The translations under genes and the position numbers were made by a program. From contig NZ_JPKR02000003.1 of the NCBI RefSeq assembly GCF_000757425.2, positions 434,001 through 498,000 of the forward strand: 64,000 nt of DNA, read 5' to 3'. Positions 1 through 10,044 of this stretch are shown here, one piece after another. Under the pieces are notes generated by a model. The model saw only the letters and a program-made list of their open reading frames with translations, did no database searches and was not told the origin of the DNA. Within the stretch, counting starts at the first letter, position 1; each line of letters starts with the position of its first letter. Origin of the DNA: Tatumella morbirosei. Lineage in GTDB: Bacteria; Pseudomonadota; Gammaproteobacteria; Enterobacterales; Enterobacteriaceae.

Positions 1-21
1 AATCAGCAGTAGAAAACGCAT
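1..21 (-). CDS. 5' end of an unidentified gene downstream of topB (partial)
   Basis: Seven codons of a minus-strand reading frame run off the left edge: ATG at 21, reading Met-Arg-Phe-Leu-Leu-Leu-Ile. The ATG is preceded by a strong Shine-Dalgarno sequence (AGGAGGAATAACT) that overlaps the topB stop codon, so the gene is probably co-translated with topB. The basic-then-hydrophobic start could be a signal peptide or membrane anchor. Too little is present to name it. Confidence 0.5.
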
Positions 22-23
22 AG

Positions 24-1937
24 TTATTCCTCCTTGACAGTTTTTTTCTTCCTTTTAGCCCCCCCTTTGCGTGGAGCTGCAGGCAGCTGTCTTAAAATCT
101 GCACTGGTGGTGCTCGTCTTGCCTCACCTATCAGGCTATGTAATGTCTCCACCAGCGGCTGCATAAAATCCTGGTAACGAAAATTTTTCTCACTGATGCT
201 GGTAAGCATCGATTCCCAGTGCGCCGTCATATCCGGACTCGCTGCAGGCTGAGGAAGCGCATGAATCAACGCTTTTCCGACAGCCGTCGAATGAATATAA
301 CGTCCTTTCTTTTCCAGAAAGCCACGTTTAAACAGCAGCTCGATGATTCCTGCCCGGGTCGCCTCTGTCCCTAAACCATCGGTCTCTCTCAGCACTTTCT
401 TTAGCGCTTTATCCTGAACAAAACGTGCAATACCAGTCATGGCTGACAATAACGTAGCATCAGTAAAGTAGCGAGGTGGCTGAGTTTTCTTTTCCACCAC
501 TTCTCCCTTTTCACACAGTAATTGCTGGCCTTTTTTAACTTCAGGTAAGGGTGTCCCGTCGTTTTCTTCATCACGTTCTTTAGCGCCCAACAGCACCCGC
601 CAACCTGCAATGGCCAGGAAACGGGCTTTAGCGACAAATTTTCCGCCGGCGATTTCCAGTTCAATGACACATTTTCGGTATATAGCTTCAGGACAAAATT
701 GCATCAGATACTGGCGGGCAATCAGCCCATAAATATTTTGTTCATTTTCCGTCAGTCGGATATTACTGCGACGTGCAGTTGGAATAATCGCGTGATGGGC
801 ATCCACTTTTTTATTATCCCAACAGCGGTTACGTAAATCCGGATTAAGTTCTTCAGGTAACCTCTGCTCAGGTAAATGAGTGCCAATTGCCTCCATAACC
901 GCATGACGACCGGCAAAGTGTTCCTCAGGTAAATAACGACAGTCAGAACGCGGATAAGTGATAAGTTTATGCGTTTCATAGAGTTTCTGGCAGACATCCA
1001 GTACATTCTGCGCGCTCAGTCCAAAGCGTCGTGCCGCTTCAATCTGCAGACTGGAAAGAGAGAATGGTAACGGAGCAATCTCTGATTCGCGCTTATCCTG
1101 GTAACCGGTGACCAGTGCTGGTTGACACTCGATACGTTTACAGACGTGGTCTGCCAGCGAGCGGTTAAGTAACCGGCCCTCTTCATCCTGCCAGGATTCA
1201 CAGGCATCACTGGGTACCCATAATGCGGTAAAGCGCTGCTCATTATCAGCCAGAATATGAGCCCTGACTTCGAAAAAATCTTTGGCGACGAAATTAGCAA
1301 TCTCTTCATCACGCCGCACCACCAGCCCAAGCACCGGTGTCTGCACTCTGCCAACAGACAATACCCCGTTGTACCCGGCATTGCGGCCAAAAAGGGTATA
1401 AGCCCGGGTCATATTAATACCATAAAGCCAGTCAGCCCGGGCTCTGGCCAGAGCTGAAACACATAACGGGATAAAATCACGATTTTCGCGTAATTTTTCT
1501 ATGGCCCGTTCTACTGCCTGAGGATTAAGATCATTGATCAGACAACGTTGCACCGTTGCTTTTTTATCACCACTCAGCTTCAGGTAATCCAGCACTTCAT
1601 CAACAAGCAACTGACCTTCGCGATCCGGGTCACCCGCATGAACCACCTGCGTCGCTTGCTGAAGTAGTTCTTCTATCACCCGTAATTGTTTAGCCACTTC
1701 CGGACGTGGCTTAAGTAGCCATTTCTCCGGAACTATCGGTAAATCGGCAAGTGACCATCGGGCATAGCGCGGATCATAATTTTCAGGCTGAGCCTGCTCC
1801 AGCAGATGGCCAACACACCAGGTCACCACCTGATCATTTCCGCAGGCAATAAATCCCTGACCGCGTCGGTGCGGTTTAGGTAACACATCAGCAATAGCCC
1901 GGGCGAGACTGGGCTTTTCGGCAATAAACAAACGCAT
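24..1937 (-). CDS. topB: DNA topoisomerase III
   Basis: Type IA topoisomerase of 637 aa (about 650 in E. coli) that relaxes and decatenates DNA through a 5'-phosphotyrosine link to single strands. The start [20 protein letters not shown] is the Toprim opening of the family. The acidic metal site GDPDREGQ is at residues 102-109, and the active-site tyrosine is Y328 in LITYPRSD, the same number as in E. coli. The C-terminus is rich in Lys and Arg, as expected for a DNA-binding tail. In E. coli the order is ydjA-selD-topB; here ydjA is the immediate upstream neighbour and selD is missing. Intact, no oddities. Confidence 0.97.
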   Translation of the reverse strand: MRLFIAEKPSLARAIADVLPKPHRRGQGFIACGNDQVVTWCVGHLLEQAQPENYDPRYARWSLADLPIVPEKWLLKPRPEVAKQLRVIEELLQQATQVVHAGDPDREGQLLVDEVLDYLKLSGDKKATVQRCLINDLNPQAVERAIEKLRENRDFIPLCVSALARARADWLYGINMTRAYTLFGRNAGYNGVLSVGRVQTPVLGLVVRRDEEIANFVAKDFFEVRAHILADNEQRFTALWVPSDACESWQDEEGRLLNRSLADHVCKRIECQPALVTGYQDKRESEIAPLPFSLSSLQIEAARRFGLSAQNVLDVCQKLYETHKLITYPRSDCRYLPEEHFAGRHAVMEAIGTHLPEQRLPEELNPDLRNRCWDNKKVDAHHAIIPTARRSNIRLTENEQNIYGLIARQYLMQFCPEAIYRKCVIELEIAGGKFVAKARFLAIAGWRVLLGAKERDEENDGTPLPEVKKGQQLLCEKGEVVEKKTQPPRYFTDATLLSAMTGIARFVQDKALKKVLRETDGLGTEATRAGIIELLFKRGFLEKKGRYIHSTAVGKALIHALPQPAASPDMTAHWESMLTSISEKNFRYQDFMQPLVETLHSLIGEARRAPPVQILRQLPAAPRKGGAKRKKKTVKEE

Positions 1938-1977
1938 TAACCGCGATATTCCTTTCAGTCGGGTGGCTGTACATCAT

Positions 1978-2039
1978 CTGTGTCAGGTCCGGAGTTGAGT
2001 GTGCACCGGACCGGGGGTGGCCAGGTACCGGTGACACAG
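1978..2039. repeat. Nested inverted repeats in the ydjA-topB spacer
   Basis: The 147-bp spacer holds an outer perfect inverted repeat CTGTGTCA (1978-1985) / TGACACAG (2032-2039) directly enclosing an inner one, GGTCCGG (1986-1992) / CCGGACC (2006-2012). The two left arms are contiguous, while a 19-nt insert separates the right arms, so the structure would be a long stem with a one-sided bulge. There is no T-run, so it is not a typical terminator. It may be an mRNA processing or stability element, or a scar where selD lies in other enterobacteria. Confidence 0.5.
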
Positions 2040-2084
2040 CAGCGAAACTGCCGGAATAGTGCCAGATTCAGCGAGGTTTATCTG

Positions 2085-2633
2085 TCAGAAATAACTGACA
2101 AAAGCAGCAGTATCCTCTGCTGCAACGGGCGCTGCTTTTAATTGTGGCGTTCCCAGGTAAAGAAAACCAACAATTTTGTCCTGCCTCCTGCAACCAAATG
2201 CTTCACGCACACTCTCGCTTTCAGTCCAGGCTCCACTACGCCAGATACCATTAAAACCCTGAGACTGCGCTGCCATCTGCATAGCCATCACCGCACAACC
2301 GGCAGACACCACCTGCTCCCACTCCGGCACCTTCGGATGTTCTTCACAGCGGGCAATTACAGTAATAATTAACGGAGCCCTGAAAGGCGCACTTCTGGCT
2401 TTTTCAATGGCTTTGTCATCCTGACCCTCTTTTATTGCTGCCGATGACAGCAACTGACTAAAACGCTCGCGGCCTTCCTGTTCAACAATAACAAAATGCC
2501 ATGGCTTAAGTGCACCATGATCCGGAGCCCGTAACCCCGCCTGCAGAATATGGTGCAATACATCACCCTGTGGAGCAGGTTCAGTGAGTCTTCCCGCAGA
2601 GCGGCGTTGCAGTAACAATTCCAGTGCGTCCAT
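2085..2633 (-). CDS. ydjA: NAD(P)H nitroreductase family protein YdjA
   Basis: Flavin-dependent nitroreductase-fold oxidoreductase of 182 aa (183 in E. coli), a small FMN-binding member without a firmly assigned physiological substrate. It opens [20 protein letters not shown], with the RRS motif at the FMN phosphate site, followed by [16 protein letters not shown] and [14 protein letters not shown] as in the YdjA subgroup. It lies upstream of topB on the same strand. A single cytoplasmic domain with no signal peptide. Confidence 0.93.
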   Translation of the reverse strand: MDALELLLQRRSAGRLTEPAPQGDVLHHILQAGLRAPDHGALKPWHFVIVEQEGRERFSQLLSSAAIKEGQDDKAIEKARSAPFRAPLIITVIARCEEHPKVPEWEQVVSAGCAVMAMQMAAQSQGFNGIWRSGAWTESESVREAFGCRRQDKIVGFLYLGTPQLKAAPVAAEDTAAFVSYF

Positions 2634-2804
2634 AAATCCCCCTGATAACGCGATGAATAGTGCTCAGTCTGGCATAACAACGACATTTGTAACAGTCTGC
2701 CGGAGATTTCCTGCTGACATTTAGAGCAGTGCTCTTTAGGATGATGCCTGAATGATCAGAACTCAGGCAAAAGATTAGCCTGCAGATAAATTAATGGAGA
2801 AATT

Positions 2805-4670
2805 ATGCGCACATTGGGGCGATTCATCGTCAGGCTGTTCTCAGTCGTCTGGCGGGTATTGAATTTTATCAGGGAATTCATTCTCAACCTGTTCCTTTTA
2901 TTACTGATTGTGGTCGGTGTAGGTATCTGGTTGCAGGTCAGCGGTGGTTCCTCCGGTTCAGCGAAGACCCTGACAGGCGGCGCGTTAAAAATCGATCTGG
3001 ACGGAACCATTGTTGATCAGCCTTCCGCCAATAACCGTCTCAGTAAAATTGGTCGTGAAATCATTGGCAGCCGGAGTGAAACTCTGCAACAAAATTCTGT
3101 ATTCGATATTGTTGATGCTATTCGCCAGGCGAAAGATGACAACAAAATTACCGGTATCGTGCTTGATCTGAGCAATTTTGCCGGGGGAGACCAACCTTCA
3201 TTACGTTACATCGGCAAGGCATTGCAGGAGTTTCGGGATAAAGGTAAACCTGTCTATGCCTATGGAGATAATTTTAGCCAGGCTCAGTACTATCTGGCCA
3301 GTTTTGCCAATACCATCTATTTATCGCCACAAGGCGCGGTAGATATTCACGGGATGGCGACTAATAGCCTGTATTTTAAAACCCTGCTCGATACGCTGAA
3401 AGTTTCTTCACATGTGTTCCGTGTCGGAACTTATAAATCCGCAGTTGAGCCTTTCCTGCGTGATGATATGTCGCCTGCGGCGAAAGATGCTGACAATCGT
3501 TGGATTAACCAGCTGTGGGATAATTACCTCTCTACTGTGGCCGCGAATCGTAATATTACTCCGCAGCAGGTTTTCCCGGGGGCTGATAACCTGATTGCCG
3601 CCCTGAAGGCTGATGACGGCAATACTGCTACCTATGCGCTGAACACCAAACTGGTTGATGGTTTACAAACTCGTGCTGCAGTTGACCAGATCCTGATTAA
3701 GAAATTTGGCTGGGACCCTCAGGCCAAAGATTACCGGAATGTTAGTATCTACAATTACCCGGTTAAAGACCCCCATGCGGGCCAGCAAGGTAATATCGCA
3801 GTGATTGTCGCTAACGGAGCAATCACTGATGGAGAGGCCAGCGCTGGTAATGTCGGCAGTGACACCACGGTATCGCAGATTCGTGCTGCCCGCCTGAACA
3901 AAGATATTAAAGCGATTATCCTGCGGGTAAATAGCCCCGGGGGAAGTGTTACGGCTTCAGAGGCTATTCGTGAGGAACTCATGGCAGCCAAAACTGCCGG
4001 CAAGCCAGTCGTAATATCGATGGGCGGCCTTGCGGCCTCTGGCGGCTACTGGATTTCCACGCCTGGCAGTTACATTATCGCCAGCCCAACCACACTGACC
4101 GGCTCTATCGGGATTTTCGGGGTGATTAACACTATCGAAAACTCACTGAGCACCATTGGTGTGCATACCGACGGTGTTTCGACATCACCGCTGGCTGATG
4201 TCTCGACAACCAAAGCCTTACCAGATCAGGTACAACAAATGATGCAAATCAGCATCGAAAATGGTTACCGCAACTTCCTGAACCTGGTCGCCGAATCCCG
4301 ACATAAAACCCCGCAGCAGATAGACCAGATTGCACAGGGACATGTCTGGACCGGAACTGATGCGAAAGCTAATGGTCTGGTAGATGAGCTGGGTGACTTT
4401 GACGACGCAGTCAATAAAGCCGCAGAGCTGGCACATGTTACCACGCCAGTTCTCGACTGGTATCAGGAACAGCCATCTTTCTTTGACCAGGTGCTGGACC
4501 AGATGAGCGCTTCTGTCAGTGCGGTATTACCGGTAAGCGTTAAAGCCTTACTGCCGGCCCCACTGGTCGAAGTGATGAGCGATATTCAGAAGCAACCGGG
4601 GCTGACCGGCAACACTGCCGATCCTCAGAACCGTTATGCATACTGCATGAACTGTGGTGTATTAAATTAA
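2805..4670 (+). CDS. sppA: Signal peptide peptidase SppA (protease IV)
   Basis: Inner-membrane serine protease of 621 aa (618 in E. coli) that degrades signal peptides after they leave preproteins. An uncleaved N-terminal anchor spans about residues 26-44 (FILNLFLLLLIVVGVGIWL). Two tandem S49 domains follow. The Ser/Lys dyad is visible as K211 in VGTYKSAVEPF and S412 in GGLAASGGYWIS, close to the E. coli K209/S409. It is transcribed divergently from ydjA and followed by its own terminator. Intact. Confidence 0.97.
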   Translation: MRTLGRFIVRLFSVVWRVLNFIREFILNLFLLLLIVVGVGIWLQVSGGSSGSAKTLTGGALKIDLDGTIVDQPSANNRLSKIGREIIGSRSETLQQNSVFDIVDAIRQAKDDNKITGIVLDLSNFAGGDQPSLRYIGKALQEFRDKGKPVYAYGDNFSQAQYYLASFANTIYLSPQGAVDIHGMATNSLYFKTLLDTLKVSSHVFRVGTYKSAVEPFLRDDMSPAAKDADNRWINQLWDNYLSTVAANRNITPQQVFPGADNLIAALKADDGNTATYALNTKLVDGLQTRAAVDQILIKKFGWDPQAKDYRNVSIYNYPVKDPHAGQQGNIAVIVANGAITDGEASAGNVGSDTTVSQIRAARLNKDIKAIILRVNSPGGSVTASEAIREELMAAKTAGKPVVISMGGLAASGGYWISTPGSYIIASPTTLTGSIGIFGVINTIENSLSTIGVHTDGVSTSPLADVSTTKALPDQVQQMMQISIENGYRNFLNLVAESRHKTPQQIDQIAQGHVWTGTDAKANGLVDELGDFDDAVNKAAELAHVTTPVLDWYQEQPSFFDQVLDQMSASVSAVLPVSVKALLPAPLVEVMSDIQKQPGLTGNTADPQNRYAYCMNCGVLN

Positions 4671-4676
4671 AAATAT

Positions 4677-4705
4677 GCAGCCTGAACCTCGTTCAGGCTG
4701 CTTTT
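4677..4705 (+). terminator. Rho-independent terminator after sppA
   Basis: Perfect 11-bp stem GCAGCCTGAAC / GTTCAGGCTGC with a CTC loop followed by TTTT, starting 6 bp after the sppA stop codon. It separates sppA from ansA. Confidence 0.85.
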
Positions 4706-4770
4706 CCCTGCAATTGCTTTTATACTGCCGCCTTTCAGTCTCCTGATTATCACTACCGAACCAGACGCCC

Positions 4771-5784
4771 ATGCAGAAAAAAAATATTTATGTCGCCTAT
4801 ACAGGTGGAACCATTGGTATGCAACGCTCAGCTCATGGCTATGTGCCGGTGTCAGGGCACCTACAGCAGCAGGTGTTGAACATGCCCGAATTCCACCGTT
4901 CTGAAATGCCGGATTTCACTATCCATGAATATCAGCCATTAATGGACTCTTCAGATATGACGCCCGGCGACTGGCAGGTCATTGCTGATGATATCCGGCA
5001 AAATTATGAGCGTTACGATGGCTTCGTGATTCTGCACGGTACCGATACCATGGCATTTACCGCTTCAGCCTTGTCGTTCATGCTGGAAAACCTGGGCAAG
5101 CCAGTCATTGTGACAGGGTCACAGATACCTCTGGCTGAACTACGATCTGATGGTCAGCAGAACTTGTTGAATGCACTATTTGTAGCGGCTAACTACCCTG
5201 TCAATGAAGTGACGTTATTCTTTAATAACACTTTGTACCGGGGTAACAGGACCACGAAAGCTCATGCTGATGGCTTTAATGCCTTTGCCTCACCTAACCT
5301 CACTCCGTTACTGGAAGCCGGCATCCATATACGTCGCCTAAACACTCCGCCGGCCCCCGCCGCGATGGGTCCGCTGAAAGTGCATAAAATTGAACCACAG
5401 CCTGTCGGTGTAGTGACGCTCTATCCGGGGATTTCGGCCGAAGTGGTACGTAATTTCTTGCGCCAGCCGGTTAAAGCTCTGATTCTCCGTTCATATGGTG
5501 TCGGTAACGCACCGCAAAATCCTGAGTTTCTGAATGAACTCCAACAGGCTTCACAACGCGGCATCGTGGTAGTTAATCTGACACAATGCATTTCGGGCAA
5601 GGTGAATATGGGAGGCTATGCTACAGGAAACGCGCTGGAGAATGCCGGGGTGATCAGTGGCTATGACCTGACCGTAGAAGCGACGCTGACCAAACTACAC
5701 TTCCTGCTGACTGCCGGTTATAACGCACAAGAGATTCGGGCATTGATGCAGCAGAATTTACGCGGTGAATTAACTCCGGATTAA
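4771..5784 (+). CDS. ansA: L-asparaginase I, cytoplasmic
   Basis: Hydrolyses L-asparagine to aspartate and ammonia; the type I enzyme is the constitutive cytoplasmic low-affinity form. 337 aa (338 in E. coli). The two catalytic threonines are T14 in AYTGGTIGM and T91 in ILHGTDTMAF, followed by D92; the catalytic lysine is K163 in RTTKAHADGF. There is no signal peptide, which separates it from the periplasmic AnsB. In E. coli pncA follows in the same operon; here a terminator and yeaC follow, so pncA is not at this locus. Confidence 0.96.
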   Translation: MQKKNIYVAYTGGTIGMQRSAHGYVPVSGHLQQQVLNMPEFHRSEMPDFTIHEYQPLMDSSDMTPGDWQVIADDIRQNYERYDGFVILHGTDTMAFTASALSFMLENLGKPVIVTGSQIPLAELRSDGQQNLLNALFVAANYPVNEVTLFFNNTLYRGNRTTKAHADGFNAFASPNLTPLLEAGIHIRRLNTPPAPAAMGPLKVHKIEPQPVGVVTLYPGISAEVVRNFLRQPVKALILRSYGVGNAPQNPEFLNELQQASQRGIVVVNLTQCISGKVNMGGYATGNALENAGVISGYDLTVEATLTKLHFLLTAGYNAQEIRALMQQNLRGELTPD

Positions 5785-5799
5785 GAGGTGACTAAGTCA

Positions 5800-5825
5800 G
5801 CCGGCCACCGTGCCGGCCATTTTTG
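5800..5825 (+). terminator. Rho-independent terminator after ansA
   Basis: GCCGGC (5800-5805) and GCCGGC (5812-5817) pair around the loop CACCGT, followed by CATTTTTG. It lies between the convergent ansA and yeaC genes. Confidence 0.7.
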
Positions 5826-5833
5826 TGGTGCAC

Positions 5834-6115
5834 TCAGTTAAGATTCAGCCGGACTGTGTCGTCATCAATACCAAACTCCTGCCTGAGCTGTTGTTTGGTT
5901 TTAATCACCATATCACCGTCTTTACTGATGGTCATATGCTCCGGATTATCATTATGCTGTGCCTGCCAAAGCATCACCAACTGTAAGACATGCTCCCGCT
6001 GTTCTGGCGTTAACGCCACACCATCCGGCCATTTTCCCGTTTCGCTTGCAGTAGCAAGACGCCGATAAACTTCCGGAGTCATACCGGCCAGCAAAGTTTG
6101 AAGAGTATTATTCAT
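5834..6115 (-). CDS. yeaC: DUF1315 family protein YeaC
   Basis: Small conserved protein of 93 aa (90 in E. coli) with no known activity. It starts MNNTLQTLLAGMTPEVYRRL and carries the family sequence LTPEQREHVLQLVMLWQAQH. Soluble, no signal peptide or membrane segment. It begins 3 bp after the msrB stop codon on the same strand, so the two are almost certainly one operon, as in E. coli. Confidence 0.9.
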   Translation of the reverse strand: MNNTLQTLLAGMTPEVYRRLATASETGKWPDGVALTPEQREHVLQLVMLWQAQHNDNPEHMTISKDGDMVIKTKQQLRQEFGIDDDTVRLNLN

Positions 6116-6118
6116 CGG

Positions 6119-6532
6119 TTATCCCGGAATCACTTTGCCCTGAGGATCGGTAAAATTCAGTGATGCAGAATTCACACAGTAACGCTCTCCGGTCGGTTGC
6201 GGACCATCAGGGAAGACATGCCCAAGGTGAGAATCACAGTTGCCACAACGAATCTCCGTGCGGTGCATGCCATGAGAATTATCTTCAATATAGTGAATCG
6301 CACTGTCCGAAACCGGCTCATAGAAACTTGGCCAGCCACATCCTGAGTCATATTTACTGTCAGAATAAAACAGCGGAGCATTACATACCAAACAATGGTA
6401 AACCCCTGCCTGTTTATTATGCAGCAGAGCCCCGCTAAATGGCGGTTCAGTTCCACGTTGTTGAGTCACATACTGTTGCATTTCAGTAAGGGTAAATCCT
6501 GCAGGATTTCCGTTTTTATTCTCTGACGACAT
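6119..6532 (-). CDS. msrB: Peptide methionine (R)-S-oxide reductase
   Basis: Reduces the R epimer of methionine sulfoxide in oxidised proteins. The ATG at 6532 gives 137 aa, exactly the E. coli length; the frame stays open upstream but that part is unlike the family. Zinc-binding pairs are CLVC and CGNC; the substrate-site motif is [11 protein letters not shown] and the catalytic Cys lies in [11 protein letters not shown]. It is translated with yeaC and divergent from gapA, the conserved enterobacterial arrangement. Confidence 0.96.
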   Translation of the reverse strand: MSSENKNGNPAGFTLTEMQQYVTQQRGTEPPFSGALLHNKQAGVYHCLVCNAPLFYSDSKYDSGCGWPSFYEPVSDSAIHYIEDNSHGMHRTEIRCGNCDSHLGHVFPDGPQPTGERYCVNSASLNFTDPQGKVIPG

Positions 6533-6780
6533 GCTGTATCCATTGACTGTTAACAAAGCTAAATAAGGCGTATTATAACAAACAGGCAACAAAACGGGGC
6601 TGGCATTTCGTGCTGACAGCAGGAATACGATAAGTGTTATTTGAAACTGTGACTGCAATCTACTTTTTCCAGTTTGGGTGGCTGCAACTGCCACGCATTT
6701 GATTAAGCATATTTATCATTCGCCGACAGGTGAAAGCAGGTTCGGGGATTGATCTGCCACAACAATTGACACGATTAAGC

Positions 6781-6808
6781 TTGACGCCGAAAGCGGTTTT
6801 TGTAATTT
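6781..6808 (+). promoter_or_regulatory. Sigma-70 promoter of gapA
   Basis: -35 TTGACG (6781-6786), 16-nt spacer, -10 TAATTT (6803-6808). The stretch from here to the start codon closely follows the E. coli gapA leader as I remember it (TTTTTGTAATTTTACAG then CAACCTTTTATTCA), which supports this as the main promoter. A second possible -35, TTGACA, lies at 6766-6771. The leader is about 40 nt. Confidence 0.75.
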
Positions 6809-6839
6809 TACAGCCAACCTTTTATTCAATAACCAATAG

Positions 6840-7850
<1,011 letters not shown>

Positions 7851-7881
7851 TTTTGATATTTGTGATTACAGATACAGCCAC

Positions 7882-7903
7882 GGGCGACTTCGGTCGCCCT
7901 TTT
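7882..7903 (+). terminator. Rho-independent terminator after gapA
   Basis: GGGCGAC, tetraloop TTCG, GTCGCCC, then TTTT: a compact UUCG-capped hairpin 32 bp after the gapA stop codon. Confidence 0.88.
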
Positions 7904-7937
7904 CAATGTCAGGGTAACCATTTTTTGAGGTGAGAAG

Positions 7938-8813
7938 ATGCAGGACTCATTATACAAACTGCCGGTAATCCGTCAGATTACCCCTTATATTTCTCAGCGT
8001 CAGAAAGATCAGCTACCGCTGATAGTGATTAACCATCCTAAAGTTCATGCCGTGATTGCCCTGCAGGGGGCACATCTTATCTCCTGGCAACCCGCTGATG
8101 AGAAACCAGTCATCTGGCTGAGCAGTGAAACCGCTTTCCAGGAAGGAAAAGCGCTGCGCGGCGGCATTCCTGTATGCTGGCCCTGGTTTGGTCCTGCCGG
8201 ACAGCCTGCGCATGGGTTTGCCCGCACTCTTCCATGGACACTACTGGCACATGATGAAAACGAGCAAGGTGTCATTTTAACCTTTGGACTAAAGCATACC
8301 CCTCAGACCCTGAAATTGTGGCCGCATGAATTTTCATTAATTGCCCGCTTCAGGCTGAGTAGCCATTGTGAAATAGAACTGGAAGCTCACGGGGAATTTG
8401 AGTCTACCGCCGCCCTGCACAGCTACTTCCAGGTTGAAGATATTACCGGGGTTTCTGTCAGTGGGCTGGGACAACCCTTTATTGATAAAGTGACTGATAA
8501 TGCCGCCGGTCAGCAGACCACGGAACAGACTTATCCTGACCGGGTCGATCGAATTTTTACTGCGGCAGATGACTGTAATGTCATTACTGACCGCCGCGGT
8601 AAGCGGCAGCTTGAAGTTTATCACCACCATAAAAGTGACGTTGTCACCTGGAACCCGGGTCCTGAACTCTCCTGCAGCATGTCGGATATGGCTAATGACG
8701 GCTATAAAACGATGGTCTGTGTCGAAACGGCTCGTATTACCACACCTCTGGTCAGCAAAGCTGATCTCCCGGGTCGGTTAGGTGTGACTCTACGGGTCTC
8801 GAAACATCTCTGA
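7938..8813 (+). CDS. yeaD: D-hexose-6-phosphate mutarotase YeaD (glucose-6-phosphate 1-epimerase)
   Basis: Aldose-1-epimerase-fold enzyme of 291 aa (294 in E. coli) that interconverts the anomers of glucose-6-phosphate and related hexose phosphates. Family sequences include GAHLISWQP, RGGIPVCWPWFGP (substrate loop), HGFARTLPW with the conserved His, and HSYFQVEDI. It sits behind gapA with its own ribosome site (TGAGGTGAGAAG). The link to gapA is conserved in enterobacteria. Confidence 0.93.
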   Translation: MQDSLYKLPVIRQITPYISQRQKDQLPLIVINHPKVHAVIALQGAHLISWQPADEKPVIWLSSETAFQEGKALRGGIPVCWPWFGPAGQPAHGFARTLPWTLLAHDENEQGVILTFGLKHTPQTLKLWPHEFSLIARFRLSSHCEIELEAHGEFESTAALHSYFQVEDITGVSVSGLGQPFIDKVTDNAAGQQTTEQTYPDRVDRIFTAADDCNVITDRRGKRQLEVYHHHKSDVVTWNPGPELSCSMSDMANDGYKTMVCVETARITTPLVSKADLPGRLGVTLRVSKHL

Positions 8814-8850
8814 ATCGCGCCTTTGGGTTGCACCAAAATTGAATACCTGT

Positions 8851-8884
8851 CACTAAAAGGGGGCAATTAAGCCCCCTTTTAGTG
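8851..8884. terminator. Bidirectional terminator between yeaD and mipA
   Basis: Perfect 14-bp inverted repeat CACTAAAAGGGGGC / GCCCCCTTTTAGTG around the loop AATTAA. It places a T-run on the 3' side of the GC stem in both directions, so it can end both convergent transcripts (yeaD on +, mipA on -). Confidence 0.88.
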
Positions 8885-8891
8885 CAACTTG

Positions 8892-9641
8892 TCAGAATGT
8901 ATAACTGACCCCACTCCAGACCATCACCTGTCCTGATTTCGAGACCATCGGGCTGTCTTTCACTGCGCTGTCAAACCACTGGTAACGGCCTCCTACTCCC
9001 AGTTGCCAACGACTGGACAATGGATAAACCGCACTCACTTCGGCGTACGGATTCCAGCTATCACCGGAATGATAGGCTGCAATACCCGAGCGTGAGGATT
9101 CATCCTGTGAAACTCCGTAGTAATAGCCAGTTTCACGTGCACTATTCCAGCTCAGTCCGACTCCCGGATTTACAGTAAAGCCGCCCAAAGTGAGTGGATA
9201 GTGCCAGTCGGTAGTCCAGATCATGCCATTACTTTCACCAAGCACATCCCCCACCAGCGAGGTTTTAACTACCCCCCAGTCTGCCGTATGCCGCCACATT
9301 CCCCCTGCCATCAAGGTAAGATGGCGTTTATCCAGTCGCCGCATATCACTGAAATCATTCTTTTTAGGGCGATATTCCTGGCCTGAACTCGTGATAATCA
9401 GAGACAACTGATCGCTGTTATCTTTCCACAGATAGTAGCCGGCCTGCCAACCAGAGATAAAAAAGTGGTCTCCTTCATAGTTCACCAGAGGAAAGGGGTA
9501 ATACCGGTTCTGTCCTCCATGATAAGGAGACTGCATATACAAAACAGAAGCTCCGACAGTGAGTGGGGTGTTTTCAGCCAGAGCCTGACCTGAGAAGCAC
9601 GCTGATATCAGGGCGCTGAGGCAATAAAGTGATTTTTTCAA
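8892..9641 (-). CDS. mipA: MltA-interacting outer membrane protein MipA (OmpV family)
   Basis: Outer membrane beta-barrel protein of 249 aa (248 in E. coli), in E. coli a scaffold linking the lytic transglycosylase MltA to PBP1B. The signal peptide MKKSLYCLSALISACFSGQALA is followed by the mature start ENTPLTVGASVLY. Alternating aromatic strands and a final phenylalanine (VMVWSGVSYTF) are typical of the barrel. In E. coli yeaE lies between yeaD and mipA; it is absent here. Confidence 0.92.
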   Translation of the reverse strand: MKKSLYCLSALISACFSGQALAENTPLTVGASVLYMQSPYHGGQNRYYPFPLVNYEGDHFFISGWQAGYYLWKDNSDQLSLIITSSGQEYRPKKNDFSDMRRLDKRHLTLMAGGMWRHTADWGVVKTSLVGDVLGESNGMIWTTDWHYPLTLGGFTVNPGVGLSWNSARETGYYYGVSQDESSRSGIAAYHSGDSWNPYAEVSAVYPLSSRWQLGVGGRYQWFDSAVKDSPMVSKSGQVMVWSGVSYTF

Positions 9642-10044
9642 AATGTAACAATCCTGTAATTATTCTGACTGTCGCAGTCTATCCTTACAATGCCCTGACG
9701 AAAATGATCTGCGCACAGATTGATCATAAATATCCGGTGATAACACCCACATTGTCCTTTTTTACCTCTCTGAGCTCAGTGTGCCAGCCTGATAGCACAG
9801 TTTGTCATTGATATATCGCGAAATAATTCAAATAACATCAGCAAAACTGCCAGATAGTTACTACAGTTAAATTATACGGCTCATTTAAAAACCATTTTTC
9901 ACCCCTTTCCGGGCATTATCTTTTTATAAAATCATATCCTGGCATAAGGGTTGCTGTACTGATAGCAGAGCCGTATTTCCAGGAGCAGATCCTGCAGAGG
10001 CATGCTCCTTTACCTGTGCTAAAACTGAAAGGACGGGCATCGTT
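9642..10044. other. Intergenic region mipA / yeaG
   Basis: 403 bp without a convincing gene, AT-rich, separating divergent mipA and yeaG. Its only clear element is the sigma-54 type promoter of yeaG at 9940-9955; the mipA promoter must also lie in its left part. Short frames here show no ribosome site or family likeness. Confidence 0.6.
9940..9955 (+). promoter_or_regulatory. Sigma-54 (RpoN) type promoter of yeaG
   Basis: TGGCAT-AAGGG-TTGCT: the -24 GG (9941-9942) and -12 GC (9953-9954) doublets are 12 bp apart, as in the consensus TGGCAC-N5-TTGCA. Transcription would start near 9966, leaving a leader of about 80 nt. Known of the family: E. coli yeaGH is transcribed by RpoN under NtrC in nitrogen starvation, which agrees. 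I could not place NtrC enhancer sites with confidence. Confidence 0.78.

Noticed and set aside
1016-1390. 124-codon minus-strand frame inside topB
   Set aside because: Shadow of the topB reading frame; topB is intact and well supported.
6533-6694. Longer N-terminus for MsrB
   Set aside because: The extension runs into the gapA promoter region and is unlike MsrB; the shorter start gives the exact family length.
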